From the NCBI RefSeq assembly GCF_014203895.1, contig NZ_JACHJY010000003.1:434001-498000 (forward strand): a DNA stretch of 64,000 bases, in the 5' to 3' direction. Within the stretch, counting starts at the first letter, position 1, and each line of letters begins with the position of its first letter. Under the pieces are notes generated by a model. The model ran no database searches. It saw only the letters and a program-made list of their open reading frames with translations, and was not told the DNA's origin. Shown piece by piece: positions 36,100-46,908 of the stretch. Position numbers and translations under genes: made by a program. This DNA comes from Streptomyces nymphaeiformis (GTDB taxonomy: Bacteria > Actinomycetota > Actinomycetes > Streptomycetales > Streptomycetaceae).

Positions 36100-36202
36100 G
36101 GGGGACTCCTGACTGCGGGGGCGTCTCGGCACGTGGGCGGTGAGATCCTACGATCAACGCGGCGGACTCCGTACGGAGTTGCCGGGCCGGTGCGCCCCGC
36201 CC

Positions 36203-36246
36203 GTTGTGGGCATGCGTTCCGCCGGGGCGGAACGGGTGGGCACAAC
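36203..36246. repeat. Long imperfect intergenic palindrome
   Basis: GTTGTGGGC...CGTTCCGCC, GGGG centre, GGCGGAACG...GCACAAC: arms of about 20 bp with a mismatched middle. It resembles a multi-copy intergenic element I recall from many Streptomyces genomes; copy number cannot be checked here. Confidence 0.6.
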
Positions 36247-36480
36247 GGAACGGCGCCCCTGCCGGCGCCAGAGGCTCCCGCGCCTGAACCCGCACCGCGA
36301 GCGACGGCACCTTGGTGGTGCGGGTCAGGGCACGGAACGCGGAGGCGCCGCTGGAGGGCGCCGTCCCGTGTGCCCACCCTCCCCCGAGCTCTCGGCTTCG
36401 CTCGAGCAGGGGACCCCCTCGCCCTGCGGGACGATTGCCCACACGGCGCGGGGCGCGGGTGCCACCCGCCTGGGCGTACG
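36247..36480. repeat. Hairpin-dense intergenic block
   Basis: Several nested inverted repeats follow the palindrome: GCGCC-rich stems, CTGAACCCGCACC against GGTGCGGGTCAG (36282-36345), and a CGAGC...GCTCG hairpin inside CCCGAGCTCTCGGCTTCGCT (36391-36410). The last resembles a common Streptomyces repeat. No convincing gene lies in 36100-36563. Confidence 0.5.
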
Positions 36481-36563
36481 ACTCGCCGCCGTACGCCGCA
36501 CCCGCTCCCCCGGTCGGCGCACTTCGATCTGCGCGGTCCGCACCCCCTTCCTACGGTGGCTGA

Positions 36564-37802
36564 ATGATCGTCACGTCAGCTGTCCGTCATGCCGCCGCCG
36601 GTTCCGCGGCGCTGCTGTTCGTGCTGCCCGTTCCGGCGGCCGTCGCCTCTCCCCCGGCCCCTGCGCGCGTCGTGGGGGAGCCCACGCCGCCCGCGCGCCA
36701 GTACGTCGACCCGGCGCGGCTCGACCGGCGGGGGACCCAGGTGCAGCGGCTGCCGGGTGCGCCCGCCGCGCCCTCGGTGTCCGCGCTGTCGTGGGTGGTG
36801 GCGGACGCCTCCTCGGGCGAGGTGCTCGCCGCGCACGACGCGCACCGGAAGCTGCCGCCCGCCAGCACCCTGAAGGCGCTGTTCGCGCTCACCGCGCTCC
36901 CCCACCACGCGCCGTCCGAGCGGCACACCGTGGCCGATTCCGAGCTGACCGGGATCGGGGCGGGGAGCAGCATGGTCGGGGTGAAGGAGGGGTACACGTA
37001 CAAGGTCTCCGACCTGTGGAACGGCGTCTTCCTCAGCTCGGGCAACGACGCCGTGCACGTCCTGGCGTCGATGAACGGCGGCTGGGAGTCGATGACCCGG
37101 CAGATGCAGGAGAAGGCCCGCTCCCTGGGCGCCGAGGACACCCACGTGGTCTCCCCGGACGGGTACGACGCCCCCGGTCAGGTGTCCTCCGCGTACGACC
37201 TGGCGGTGTTCGGCCGGGCCGGGCTCCAGGACCCGGACTTCGCCCGGTACTGCTCGACGCCGTACGCCGAGTTCCCGGCCGGTTCCTGGTCGTACGGCAT
37301 CGCCAACACCAACCGGCTCCTGACCGGCGAGAACGGGGTGGAGCGCTACCCGGGGCTCCTCGGGATCAAGAACGGCTACACCAGCAACGCGGGCAACACC
37401 CTGATCTCGGCCGCCCGTCGCGGCGACCGGACGCTCGTCGTCTCGGTGATGAACCCTCAGGAGGGCGGCGGTTTCACCGTGTACGAGGAGGCGCGGGAGC
37501 TGCTCGACTGGGGCTTCGAGGCCGCGGGCCGGGTGCAGCCGGTGGGCTCGCTCGCGCCGGTACGGGCCAAGGCGGCGGCCGGCTCGGGCACGCGGACCGT
37601 GTCGGTGGCCCGCCAGGGACGCGGCGCGGAGGCGGAGGCGCCCCGGCCGGCGGCGCGGACGGTGGCGACACCCGCGAAGAAGACCACGGAGGAGGCCTCC
37701 GGCCCGTCGGCCGGACTGCCGCTGACCCTGGTGGGCTCGGCCTGCGCCGCCGCGCTCGCCCTGTGGGGTTGGCGACGCAGGAAGCCGGCCGACCGGGCCT
37801 GA
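36564..37802 (+). CDS. D-alanyl-D-alanine carboxypeptidase (class C PBP, S11), membrane anchored
   Basis: A 412-residue cell-wall enzyme that trims the terminal D-Ala of peptidoglycan stem peptides. A signal peptide (ALLFVLPVPAAVA) leads to the catalytic domain with SxxK as STLK (~102), SxN as SGN (~162), and the third motif as KNG in GIKNGYTSNAG in place of the usual KTG. After a Pro/Ala/Thr-rich linker a C-terminal helix (LPLTLVGSACAAALALWGW) and RRRK anchor it. It is soluble-domain-out, inner-membrane-bound. The gene stands alone, preceded by the repeat block. Confidence 0.91.
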   Translation: MIVTSAVRHAAAGSAALLFVLPVPAAVASPPAPARVVGEPTPPARQYVDPARLDRRGTQVQRLPGAPAAPSVSALSWVVADASSGEVLAAHDAHRKLPPASTLKALFALTALPHHAPSERHTVADSELTGIGAGSSMVGVKEGYTYKVSDLWNGVFLSSGNDAVHVLASMNGGWESMTRQMQEKARSLGAEDTHVVSPDGYDAPGQVSSAYDLAVFGRAGLQDPDFARYCSTPYAEFPAGSWSYGIANTNRLLTGENGVERYPGLLGIKNGYTSNAGNTLISAARRGDRTLVVSVMNPQEGGGFTVYEEARELLDWGFEAAGRVQPVGSLAPVRAKAAAGSGTRTVSVARQGRGAEAEAPRPAARTVATPAKKTTEEASGPSAGLPLTLVGSACAAALALWGWRRRKPADRA

Positions 37803-37958
37803 GGCCCCGCCTCATGGACCGCCGGTCGTGCGGCGCCACTGGAGACACCGGACCGGGTGGGTCGGCGACGGTTCGGTGGGCGCCGCACGATCCGGCTTCT
37901 AGCCTGCGGGAACACCGTCCGGGACCGGCCCGGGCGGTCTTCCCGAGGGAGTGACGCG

Positions 37959-38579
37959 ATGACGGACAGGACGCCCGCCGCCGTACGGATCGCCGAGACG
38001 GCCGCGCGGTTCCGCGAGGTCAACGGCGACCATCCGATGACCGCCGACGACGACGCGTACGTCACCGCGCAGTTCGTCCCCCTGGAGGCGCTGTGCGGCG
38101 CGCTCGGCCGGGACCCCGACGAGGTCCGGCGGCTGATGCTCGCCGGCCTGCTGCCGCTGCCCGGCTACCTGCGGTCGGACGGCGCCGAGATGGTGCCGCG
38201 CGATCTGTTCGCCCTCGCCGACGCGGCGGGCGGGGTCGAGCACCTGCGGACGTGGTTCACGGGGCACTGGGAGGACCCCGCGCAGGGGGACGCCGAGTGG
38301 GCGGCCTATCTGAGCGGTCAGTACGTCTGCCTGCACGCGGTCACCCCGGCGGGCATCCGCCGGAAGGCGGAACTGACGGCGGAGATCACCGCGCGCCTCG
38401 CGGCGGCCGGGGACGATCCCTCGCCGGAGTGGCGCCTCGCCCTCCACGCGTGCGTGGACGAACTGGACGCCCTGGAGCCGGCGTTCACGGCGTACGACCG
38501 GCTGCGGTTCGGCGGACCGGTCTCACGGGACACGTGCGTGGACGCGCCCAGGACGCTGTTCCCCCGCGTGCCCCGCTGA
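37959..38579 (+). CDS. DUF6058-like protein
   Basis: A 206-residue protein that I match by pattern to DUF6058, often labelled natural-product biosynthesis protein. It has an N-terminal MerR-like helix-turn-helix segment ([24 protein letters not shown], residues ~40-63, quoted in part), then WTGHWEDP-like and [18 protein letters not shown] motifs, and a helical C-terminus. No catalytic residues are recognised. ATG 37959 follows GAGGGAG. It is convergent with the UvrA-like gene. Confidence 0.75.
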   Translation: MTDRTPAAVRIAETAARFREVNGDHPMTADDDAYVTAQFVPLEALCGALGRDPDEVRRLMLAGLLPLPGYLRSDGAEMVPRDLFALADAAGGVEHLRTWFTGHWEDPAQGDAEWAAYLSGQYVCLHAVTPAGIRRKAELTAEITARLAAAGDDPSPEWRLALHACVDELDALEPAFTAYDRLRFGGPVSRDTCVDAPRTLFPRVPR

Positions 38580-38588
38580 GCGGCGGTC

Positions 38589-38614
38589 CGGCGGCCGAAG
38601 CCCCCGGGCCGCCG
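38589..38614. terminator. Hairpin between convergent genes
   Basis: CGGCGGCC and GGCCGCCG form an 8-bp perfect stem with a 10-base loop, placed between the DUF6058 and UvrA-like genes. Confidence 0.5.
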
Positions 38615-38629
38615 CCCGTACCCGTCCGG

Positions 38630-41017
<2,388 letters not shown>

Positions 41018-41051
41018 CGTGTCTCCAGCCATCGCGTTCATGGCTGTCACG

Positions 41052-41291
41052 CTACTGGCGGTACGGGGACCATGCTTCTCGATTCCTGCTCTTCTGCGTC
41101 GTGACGTACCGCTCCGCGGCGAGGACGGCCTCTCCGGCGGTGCGCACCCCCATCAGTACGCAGAGGGTGTACGCCGTGTCCTCGAAGCGCCGGCGGGCCG
41201 ACAGGTCGCACGGCCTGTCCAGCACGGTGCGCTCCTGGGCGCGGAAGTGCCGGAGCAGCCGGTCGACGGTGTTCCTGTCGGGCAGCAGCAT
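41052..41291 (-). CDS. DUF5133 small protein
   Basis: A 79-residue protein starting MLLPDRNTVDRLLRHFRA with the internal motif RRFEDTAYTLCVLMGVRTA, which I recognise as the Streptomyces DUF5133 pattern. The ATG at 41291 has AGGAGA seven bases upstream. It is helical, basic and cytosolic; function is unknown. It is just upstream of the UvrA-like gene on the same strand (34-bp gap), so co-transcription is likely. Confidence 0.82.
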   Translation of the reverse strand: MLLPDRNTVDRLLRHFRAQERTVLDRPCDLSARRRFEDTAYTLCVLMGVRTAGEAVLAAERYVTTQKSRNREAWSPYRQ

Positions 41292-41435
41292 GGCCGTTTC
41301 TCCTGTCTCCTGAGTCGCTCCATATTCCCGGTCGTCGGCCACGCCCGCGACCGATACGGACACGCTGTGTGACCGGCGCGGCCGGGGACGGCTGCCGGAA
41401 TGCGGTTCCGCCGCCCATGACAGAGGGTCGGAGGC

Positions 41436-42473
41436 ATGAACCCGAGCACGCTTTCGCGCGTCGTCGTCACGGGCGCCACCGGCAACGTCGGCACGAGCCT
41501 GGTCCGGCTGCTGGCCCGTGAACCGGGTGTCGGCTCCGTCCTCGGCATCGCCCGGCGCCGGCCGGGCCTCGACCTCCCCGGGGTGGAGTGGGCCGAGCTG
41601 GATCTCTCCCACGAGGGGGACGAACCGCGGCTCGCGCAGTACGTGGCGGACGCGGACGCGGTGGTGCACCTGGCGTGGCGGTTCGGGCCGACCCATGACC
41701 CGGTGGAGACCTGGCGGACCAACGTCCTGGGTTCGGTGCGCGTCTTCGACGCGGTGGCGGCGGCGCGGGTGCCGGTCCTGGTGCACGCCTCCTCGGTGGG
41801 CGCGTACTCCCCCGGTCCCGAGGGCGGCGCCCCGGTGTCCGAGTCCTGGCCGACGCACGGCTGGCCGGGCGCCGCGTACACCCGGGAGAAGGCCTATCTG
41901 GAGCGGGTGCTCGACACCTTCGAGCGGGATCATCCGCAGACCCGGGTGGTGCGGATGCGTCCGGCGTTCCTGTTCAAGGAGGAGTCGGCGAGCGGGCAGC
42001 GGCGGATCTTCGCGGGGCGGTTCTTCCCCGGCCAGCTGATGCGGCCCGAACTGCTGCCGCTGCTCCCGGAGTTCCAGGGGCTGCGCTTCCAGGTCCTGCA
42101 CACCGAGGACGCGGCGGACGCCTACCGCAGGGCGCTCCTGCGGGACGTCCGGGGCGCGTTCAACCTCGCCGCCGAGCCGGTGATCGACGGGCCGACGCTG
42201 GGCGGGCTGCTGAACGCCAAGCCGGTGAAGGTGCCCGCCGGCGCGGTGCGGGGTGCCCTGTCGGCGGCCTGGCGGCTGCGGCTCGTCCCGGCCTCCCCGG
42301 GCCTCTTCGACGCACTGCGACACCTGCCGCTGCTCGCCACCGAGCGGGCCCGGCGGGAGCTGGGCTGGGATCCGGCTTCGAGCTCGCTCGACGCCCTGGA
42401 GGCGTTCCTGCGCGGGGTCCGCGCGGGTGCGGGCGACGACACGGCCCCGCTGGCGGGGCACCGCATCGGCTGA
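41436..42473 (+). CDS. NAD-dependent epimerase/dehydratase (extended SDR)
   Basis: A 345-residue protein with an N-terminal NAD site VVTGATGNVGTSLV (GxxGxxG) and the catalytic Ser/Tyr-Lys set: VHASSVGAYS and YTREKAY (YxxxK, ~148-152). VHLAWRFGPTHD follows the SDR beta-4 pattern. The C-terminal third is substrate-binding. It is probably a nucleotide-sugar epimerase-like or general oxidoreductase; the substrate cannot be inferred. It diverges from DUF5133 and ends 34 bp from the convergent GST gene. Confidence 0.9.
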   Translation: MNPSTLSRVVVTGATGNVGTSLVRLLAREPGVGSVLGIARRRPGLDLPGVEWAELDLSHEGDEPRLAQYVADADAVVHLAWRFGPTHDPVETWRTNVLGSVRVFDAVAAARVPVLVHASSVGAYSPGPEGGAPVSESWPTHGWPGAAYTREKAYLERVLDTFERDHPQTRVVRMRPAFLFKEESASGQRRIFAGRFFPGQLMRPELLPLLPEFQGLRFQVLHTEDAADAYRRALLRDVRGAFNLAAEPVIDGPTLGGLLNAKPVKVPAGAVRGALSAAWRLRLVPASPGLFDALRHLPLLATERARRELGWDPASSSLDALEAFLRGVRAGAGDDTAPLAGHRIG

Positions 42474-42507
42474 CGGCACCCCGCGGGCGGCGGGCGCGCC
42501 GGTCCCG

Positions 42508-43371
42508 TCAGCGGGCGGCGGACCAGTCGACGAGGCGTATCGCGGCGCCCGCGGCCTCGCGGCCCCGGCAGTGGGCGCGGTGGCGGCGCAGCAGGGCGTC
42601 GATGTCGAGGTGGCGGGCGAACTCGGCGCGGGCGGCGAGGCGCTGGGCGTAGGCCCACAGTGCGGGGTGGGCGGCGACCCGGTCCATGGCGGCGGCGTCG
42701 AGGTGCCAGCGGTGCACGGTGTCGAGCTGGACGAGGGTGACCCAGACGTGCACGTCGGCGGCGGTGGGGGCGTCGCCGAGGACGTACGGGTGGTGGGCGA
42801 GGCGGCGTTCGAGGGAGCCGAGCGCGGCGAAGAGGACGGTGAGCGGGTCACGGTGGGCGGAGGCGTCGTCGAGACCGAGTTCGCCGGCGCGCTGGGCGGC
42901 CCGGTTGACGCTCCGCTCGCACAGGTCGGCGATCGCGTCGATGGTGTCGCGGTGCGCCTCGGGCAGCAGTTCGGGGCCGTCGCCGCGGAAGCGCAGGGCG
43001 AGGTCGCGGAGGATGTCGGGAACATGGGTGCTGACGATCCGTCCGGTCCATCCGTCGCTGAGGACGGGGGCGGCGGCCGGGCCGGTGTAGAGGTGGGCGC
43101 TCGCCTCGTACAGCGGGCGGAGCGCGGCGTACCCGCCGTCGGGCGTGTCGGGGGTGCCGGGGAGCACGGCGAGCGGGAGCGTGTCGTCGAGTCCGAGCAG
43201 GCTGTGGGTGAGGGCGATGCCCAGACACCGGGGGTCGGCCGGGTCGACGTGGAGGCGGTAGCGGTGCGGGACGGCGTAGTGGCCGCTGCTCGCGTCGCGG
43301 CCGATGCGGCCGCGGAAGACGGGCACGGCGACGGAGGCGGGCAGGAGCGAGGACGGGACGACGATGGACAC
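42508..43371 (-). CDS. Glutathione S-transferase C-terminal domain protein
   Basis: A 287-residue protein. The C-terminal helical GST domain is clear (LCERSVNRAAQRAGE, LGSLERRLAHHPYVLGDAPTAADVHVWVTLVQLD quoted in part, VAAHPALWAYAQRL). The N-terminal half has VPVFRGRIGRDASSG and HRYRLHVDPADPRC, as in Xi-class-like proteins, but I do not see the catalytic Cys-Pro motif. Actinomycetes use mycothiol, so a thiol-related role with a different thiol is possible. A leader peptide ORF rich in sulfur-gene signals lies 138 bp upstream. Confidence 0.85.
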   Translation of the reverse strand: MSIVVPSSLLPASVAVPVFRGRIGRDASSGHYAVPHRYRLHVDPADPRCLGIALTHSLLGLDDTLPLAVLPGTPDTPDGGYAALRPLYEASAHLYTGPAAAPVLSDGWTGRIVSTHVPDILRDLALRFRGDGPELLPEAHRDTIDAIADLCERSVNRAAQRAGELGLDDASAHRDPLTVLFAALGSLERRLAHHPYVLGDAPTAADVHVWVTLVQLDTVHRWHLDAAAMDRVAAHPALWAYAQRLAARAEFARHLDIDALLRRHRAHCRGREAAGAAIRLVDWSAAR

Positions 43372-43509
43372 GGTTCTCCCTTGGGGGTGCTCGGTGCCGG
43401 GCCGGGCGGCGCGCGACGGCTCCGGTCGCGACGGGGCGACGCGGCGGCCGCGCGGGGCCGGGGCGGCAGAGGTACGGGAAGAGGAGACGGGCGGACCGGG
43501 GCGGGCGGT

Positions 43510-43656
43510 TCAGCGCTCGGGGTGAACGCCCGCGCGGGGACGGCGACTCGCCGCGCTGCAGACCCGCAGCAGATCGATGTGCCGGCGGGAGGTGAGGGGC
43601 AGCGAGCGCGGGAGGGGAGCGGCGGGCGAGGTGTCCCTCCGGCCGGTGCGTCCCAT
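43510..43656 (-). CDS. Cysteine-type leader peptide (SRRHIDLLRVCSAAS)
   Basis: A 48-codon ORF with AGGA six bases before its ATG. It contains SRRHIDLLRVCSAAS, the motif of the putative leader peptides that precede sulfur and cysteine genes across Streptomyces. The single Cys codon follows the conserved block. Ribosome stalling there when Cys-tRNA is scarce would let downstream genes be expressed. The downstream gene on this strand is the GST, separated by 138 bp of GC-rich, hairpin-forming sequence. Confidence 0.75.
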   Translation of the reverse strand: MGRTGRRDTSPAAPLPRSLPLTSRRHIDLLRVCSAASRRPRAGVHPER

Positions 43657-43743
43657 GGTTTTCCTACCTGTTCGCTCGGTTTCCCGTCCCCGAGTGTCCG
43701 GCGGGCCACAGGGGACGTCAAGAGTGCGGTACGGGGCGTCTCA

Positions 43744-43793
43744 CGGCTCGATACGGCTCGGCGCGGATCGATGCGGATCGACGCGGATCGGGG
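43744..43793. repeat. Five tandem 10-bp repeats
   Basis: Decamers CGGCTCGATA, CGGCTCGGCG, CGGATCGATG, CGGATCGACG and CGGATCGGGG run head to tail between the divergent leader-peptide and Rrf2 genes, 26 bp before the Rrf2 start. The 10-bp period places the units on one DNA face. Confidence 0.7.
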
Positions 43794-43818
43794 CGCGGCC
43801 GTGCGGAATAATGCGCGC

Positions 43819-44274
43819 ATGCGCATTTCAGCCAGGGCCGACTACGCGGTGCGGGCCGCCCTCCAGCTCGCCGCCGCCGAGGACGCGGGGCCGCTGAAGG
43901 CCGAGGCCATCGCGGCGGACCAGGACATCTCGCACAAGTTCCTGGAGGGCATCCTCGGCGACATGCGCAGGGGCGGTCTGGTGCAGAGCCAGCGCGGCGG
44001 CAACGGCGGGTACTGGCTGGCCCGGCCGGCCGCGACGATCTCCGTCGCGGACGTCATCCGCTGCGTGGAGGGCCCACTGGTCTCCGTACGGGGGGAACGG
44101 CCGCCGGACCTGTCGTACACGGGTCCCGCCGAGTCGCTGCTGACGCTGTGGATCGCGCTGCGGGCGAGCGTCCGCGACGTCCTCGGGGTGTCCCTCGCGG
44201 AGCTCGCGGCGGCGAAGCTGCCGGCCGGGATCGTCGCGCTCGCGGACGACCCGGAGGCGTGGACCAACCCCTGA
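43819..44274 (+). CDS. Rrf2 family transcriptional regulator
   Basis: A 151-residue regulator starting MRISARADYAVRAALQLAAA, with the winged helix completed by ISHKFLEGILGDMRRGGLV and SQRGGNGGYWLARP. Only one cysteine (C82) is present, so the three-Cys [Fe-S] site of IscR, NsrR and RsrR is absent. That recalls CymR-type members, which control cysteine metabolism through a protein partner. The neighbouring cysteine leader peptide and DszC-like gene fit a sulfur role. Confidence 0.9.
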   Translation: MRISARADYAVRAALQLAAAEDAGPLKAEAIAADQDISHKFLEGILGDMRRGGLVQSQRGGNGGYWLARPAATISVADVIRCVEGPLVSVRGERPPDLSYTGPAESLLTLWIALRASVRDVLGVSLAELAAAKLPAGIVALADDPEAWTNP

Positions 44275-44386
44275 CCCGGCGCGGTCGACCTCGCACCACC
44301 TGCGCGAACCCGACGCCGTCTCGACGGTCGATACGACCTTGTCCAGCTCGTGGACGCCCCTTGGGGCCGCGCGGTCGCCTCTGTCA

Positions 44387-44420
44387 GTATCCCTACTATT
44401 CCAGTGGGGATACTAGGGAT
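44387..44420 (+). promoter_or_regulatory. Overlapping inverted repeats before the DszC-like gene
   Basis: GTATCCC...GGGATAC (44387-44393/44407-44413) and ATCCCTA...TAGGGAT (44389-44395/44414-44420) overlap, ending 14 bp before the start codon. They form a likely operator, possibly for the adjacent Rrf2 protein. Confidence 0.55.
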
Positions 44421-44433
44421 CAGGTGAGGTGAC

Positions 44434-45747
44434 GTGAGCACGCCGAGGAAATCGCCGAAGAGACCAGCGATACGCACCGCCTCCGCACCGCCCGGCCGGC
44501 CCGTCGAGCGGCCCGCCGACGACGAGATCTGGCCCCGCGTCACCCGCGAGCTCGCCGACGACCTCGCCGTCGACGCCCTCTCCCGCGACCGGGCCGGAAA
44601 GGCCCCCTTCGACGAGGTCGCGCGCCTCCAGGAGGCGGGACTGCCCGCCCTCCTCACGGCGCCGGGACCGACCCGGCGGGGCGCCGACTGGCGGGCCGCC
44701 TGTGCGGTCGTACGGGAGATCTCCGCCGCCGACGGCTCGGTCGGCGAACTCCTCGCCCACCACTACGCGCTGTCCTGGAGCAGCCGCTTCTTCGGCCCCG
44801 GGCCCGACGCCGGCGACGCGCTCGCCCTCGACGTGCGGACGGCCGAGGAGCACTGGCTGCTCGCCGGCGGCGTCGAACCGCCGCGCGGCGAGTCCGGCCC
44901 CGGCCTCGTGCTCACCCCCGCCGACGGCCCCGGCGGCGGCTGGGTCCTCGACGGGCAGCGCGCCTTCGCCTCCGGCGTGACGGTCGCCGACCGGCTCGTC
45001 GTCGGCGCACGGCCCGGCGGCACCGGCGACCTGCTCGTCGCCCTCGTGGACCCCGCCCACCCGGGGGTGTTCACGGAAGCCGCCGCGGACCGGGTCGGTC
45101 AACGCCTCGCCGGAGCCGGCACCGTCACCTTCGACCGGGTCCCGGTGGACGCCGCGCACGTCCTCGGCACCCTCCCGCACGACGAGCACGCCGTCGCGCC
45201 CTTCACCGCCCTCGCACCGCTCGCCCTGCGGCTGCTCCTCGTCCAGGTCGGACTCGGCATCGCCGAGGGCGCGCTCGCCGAGGCCCGGGACGTCAGCCGC
45301 GCCGGACACGCGGGACCCGTCGGCGCCGACCGCGCGGGAGGCCCGCCTGTCGATGCCGGGGACGACCCGTACGTCCTGCTCGCCTACGGGGAGCTGGCGA
45401 CGGCCGCGCACGCCGCCGCCGCGGTGGTGGAGCGGGCGACGGACGCCCTCGCGCGCGGGCTGCTCGCCGAGTGGTCGCTGGGCCTGGAGGAACGCGCCGA
45501 CATCGCCGTCCTCGTGGCGGCGGCCGAGACCGTCACCGGCCGGGCGGCCGTCCACGTCACCACCCGCGTCCTGGAACTCGTCGACGGCACGACCGGCGCC
45601 GAGGCCCACGGCGGCGGGCCGGGCTTCGACCGCTTCTGGCGCAACGCCCGCGCGCTCACCGCCCCCACCCAGGCGGCCCACCGGCTCCGCGACATCGGGG
45701 ACCACTACCTCAACGGCACCCACGCCCGGCTGACGCTGCCGGCCTGA
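44434..45747 (+). CDS. Acyl-CoA dehydrogenase-fold flavoprotein, DszC/SfnB-like
   Basis: A 437-residue protein with the acyl-CoA dehydrogenase fold of the DszC/SfnB monooxygenase-like branch: GSVGELLAHHYALSW near residue 100, a beta-domain segment GWVLDGQRAFASG, and the C-terminal GGPGFDRFWRNARALTAPTQ with the branch's RNxRT-like region. Such enzymes use reduced flavin to oxidise sulfur or related substrates and take part in sulfur-starvation responses. A GTG start lies just after the inverted repeats. Sulfur involvement is inferred from the branch and neighbours. Confidence 0.86.
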   Translation: MSTPRKSPKRPAIRTASAPPGRPVERPADDEIWPRVTRELADDLAVDALSRDRAGKAPFDEVARLQEAGLPALLTAPGPTRRGADWRAACAVVREISAADGSVGELLAHHYALSWSSRFFGPGPDAGDALALDVRTAEEHWLLAGGVEPPRGESGPGLVLTPADGPGGGWVLDGQRAFASGVTVADRLVVGARPGGTGDLLVALVDPAHPGVFTEAAADRVGQRLAGAGTVTFDRVPVDAAHVLGTLPHDEHAVAPFTALAPLALRLLLVQVGLGIAEGALAEARDVSRAGHAGPVGADRAGGPPVDAGDDPYVLLAYGELATAAHAAAAVVERATDALARGLLAEWSLGLEERADIAVLVAAAETVTGRAAVHVTTRVLELVDGTTGAEAHGGGPGFDRFWRNARALTAPTQAAHRLRDIGDHYLNGTHARLTLPA

Positions 45748-45897
45748 GCCCCTGGAGGCCTCCTCGCCGGCGAAAGGACGGACGGTCCGGAATGTCGGGC
45801 CGTCCGGCCCTCTCGTCAAGGCGCCGGATGGCCCAAGCTGGAGGCAGAAGGGCCTGCCGCCGGGCGGGCCCGTCATGACACGCACGGAGGCAGCCTG

Positions 45898-46770
45898 ATG
45901 AGTCGTGAGATCGTCGCAGGAGTGGACGGTTCCCCCGAGAGCCTCGCCGCGGCCGGCTGGGCCGCCCGGGAGGCGCTGCACCGGGGCCTCCCGCTACGGC
46001 TCGCGCACGCCTGGCGCTGGGAACCGCTCGACCTGCCCCTGGTCCAGGACCCCGACGAGCAGCAGCGCGCGGCGTACGCCGTCCTGCGCGAGGCCGAGGC
46101 CACCATCGCCGAGCGCCACCCGGAGCTCGCGCTCACGGCCACGCTGCTCCCCGACACCCCGGTCTCCGCGCTGCTCGGCACCGAGGACACGGCCGAGATG
46201 CTCGTCATCGGCTCGCGCGGCCACGGCGCCCTCGCCGGTTTCCTGCTCGGCTCGTACGGGCAGCAGGTCATCGCCGCCTCCTCCCGCCCCGTCGTCGCCG
46301 TCCGGTCCCGCGACGGCGAGCAGGCCGAACCGCCGTCGGGGTACGTGCTCGTCGGCCAGCTCGGCAGCCCGGAGGACAGCGCGGCCGCGCTCGGCTTCGC
46401 CTTCGAGACCGCCGCCGCGCGCGGTGCGGCCGTGCGGGCCGTACGCGCCTGGAGCCTGCCGTCGCTGTACGCGTACAGCCCGGGCTCGATGCGGCTCGCG
46501 GACGAGGCCGGCGGGCTCGTCCCGTACGAGGAGAAGGCGCTGCGCGAGGCGCTCGCCCCCTGGCGCGAGCGGTACCCCGCCGTGCCGGTCGCCGAGCACG
46601 TCGAGCTGGGCAGCGCGGGTGAGGTGCTGCTGTCCGCCTCGGGCGGCGCCCAGCTCCTCGTCGTCGGCCGGCGGGCGAAGCGCGGGGCCCTCGGGTCGCG
46701 GATCGGTTCCGTCGCGCACGCGGCGCTCCACCTCGCGCCCTGCCCGGTGGCGGTGATCCCGCAGGGCTGA
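45898..46770 (+). CDS. Tandem-domain universal stress protein
   Basis: A 290-residue cytosolic protein of two UspA domains. The first (1-~145) has the ATP-binding GSRGHGALAGFLLGSYGQQV, matching Gx2Gx9GS. The second ends with GRRAKRGALGSRIGSVAHA, the same motif with basic substitutions. MSREIVAGVDGSPESLAAAG is the typical start. It binds ATP and supports survival under stress or stasis. A hairpin-like repeat (GGACGG/CCGTCC) lies between it and the previous gene. Confidence 0.93.
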   Translation: MSREIVAGVDGSPESLAAAGWAAREALHRGLPLRLAHAWRWEPLDLPLVQDPDEQQRAAYAVLREAEATIAERHPELALTATLLPDTPVSALLGTEDTAEMLVIGSRGHGALAGFLLGSYGQQVIAASSRPVVAVRSRDGEQAEPPSGYVLVGQLGSPEDSAAALGFAFETAAARGAAVRAVRAWSLPSLYAYSPGSMRLADEAGGLVPYEEKALREALAPWRERYPAVPVAEHVELGSAGEVLLSASGGAQLLVVGRRAKRGALGSRIGSVAHAALHLAPCPVAVIPQG

Positions 46771-46908
46771 CAGGCTCGGACGTGGGTTGACGCACCGCGT
46801 TGACGAGGTGTGTCGGGGCGGTCGGCGCCGGAAAGTCTTACCGCCGTCGCCCCGGTGGCTCTCACGGCACCGGAACACCCGGCGACCTCGGCGAGAGAGC
46901 GGAGCTCC

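Noticed and set aside
43372..43509. Possible further gene between the GST and leader peptide
   Set aside because: Only low-complexity GC-rich sequence without start or ribosome site; better explained as the attenuator region.
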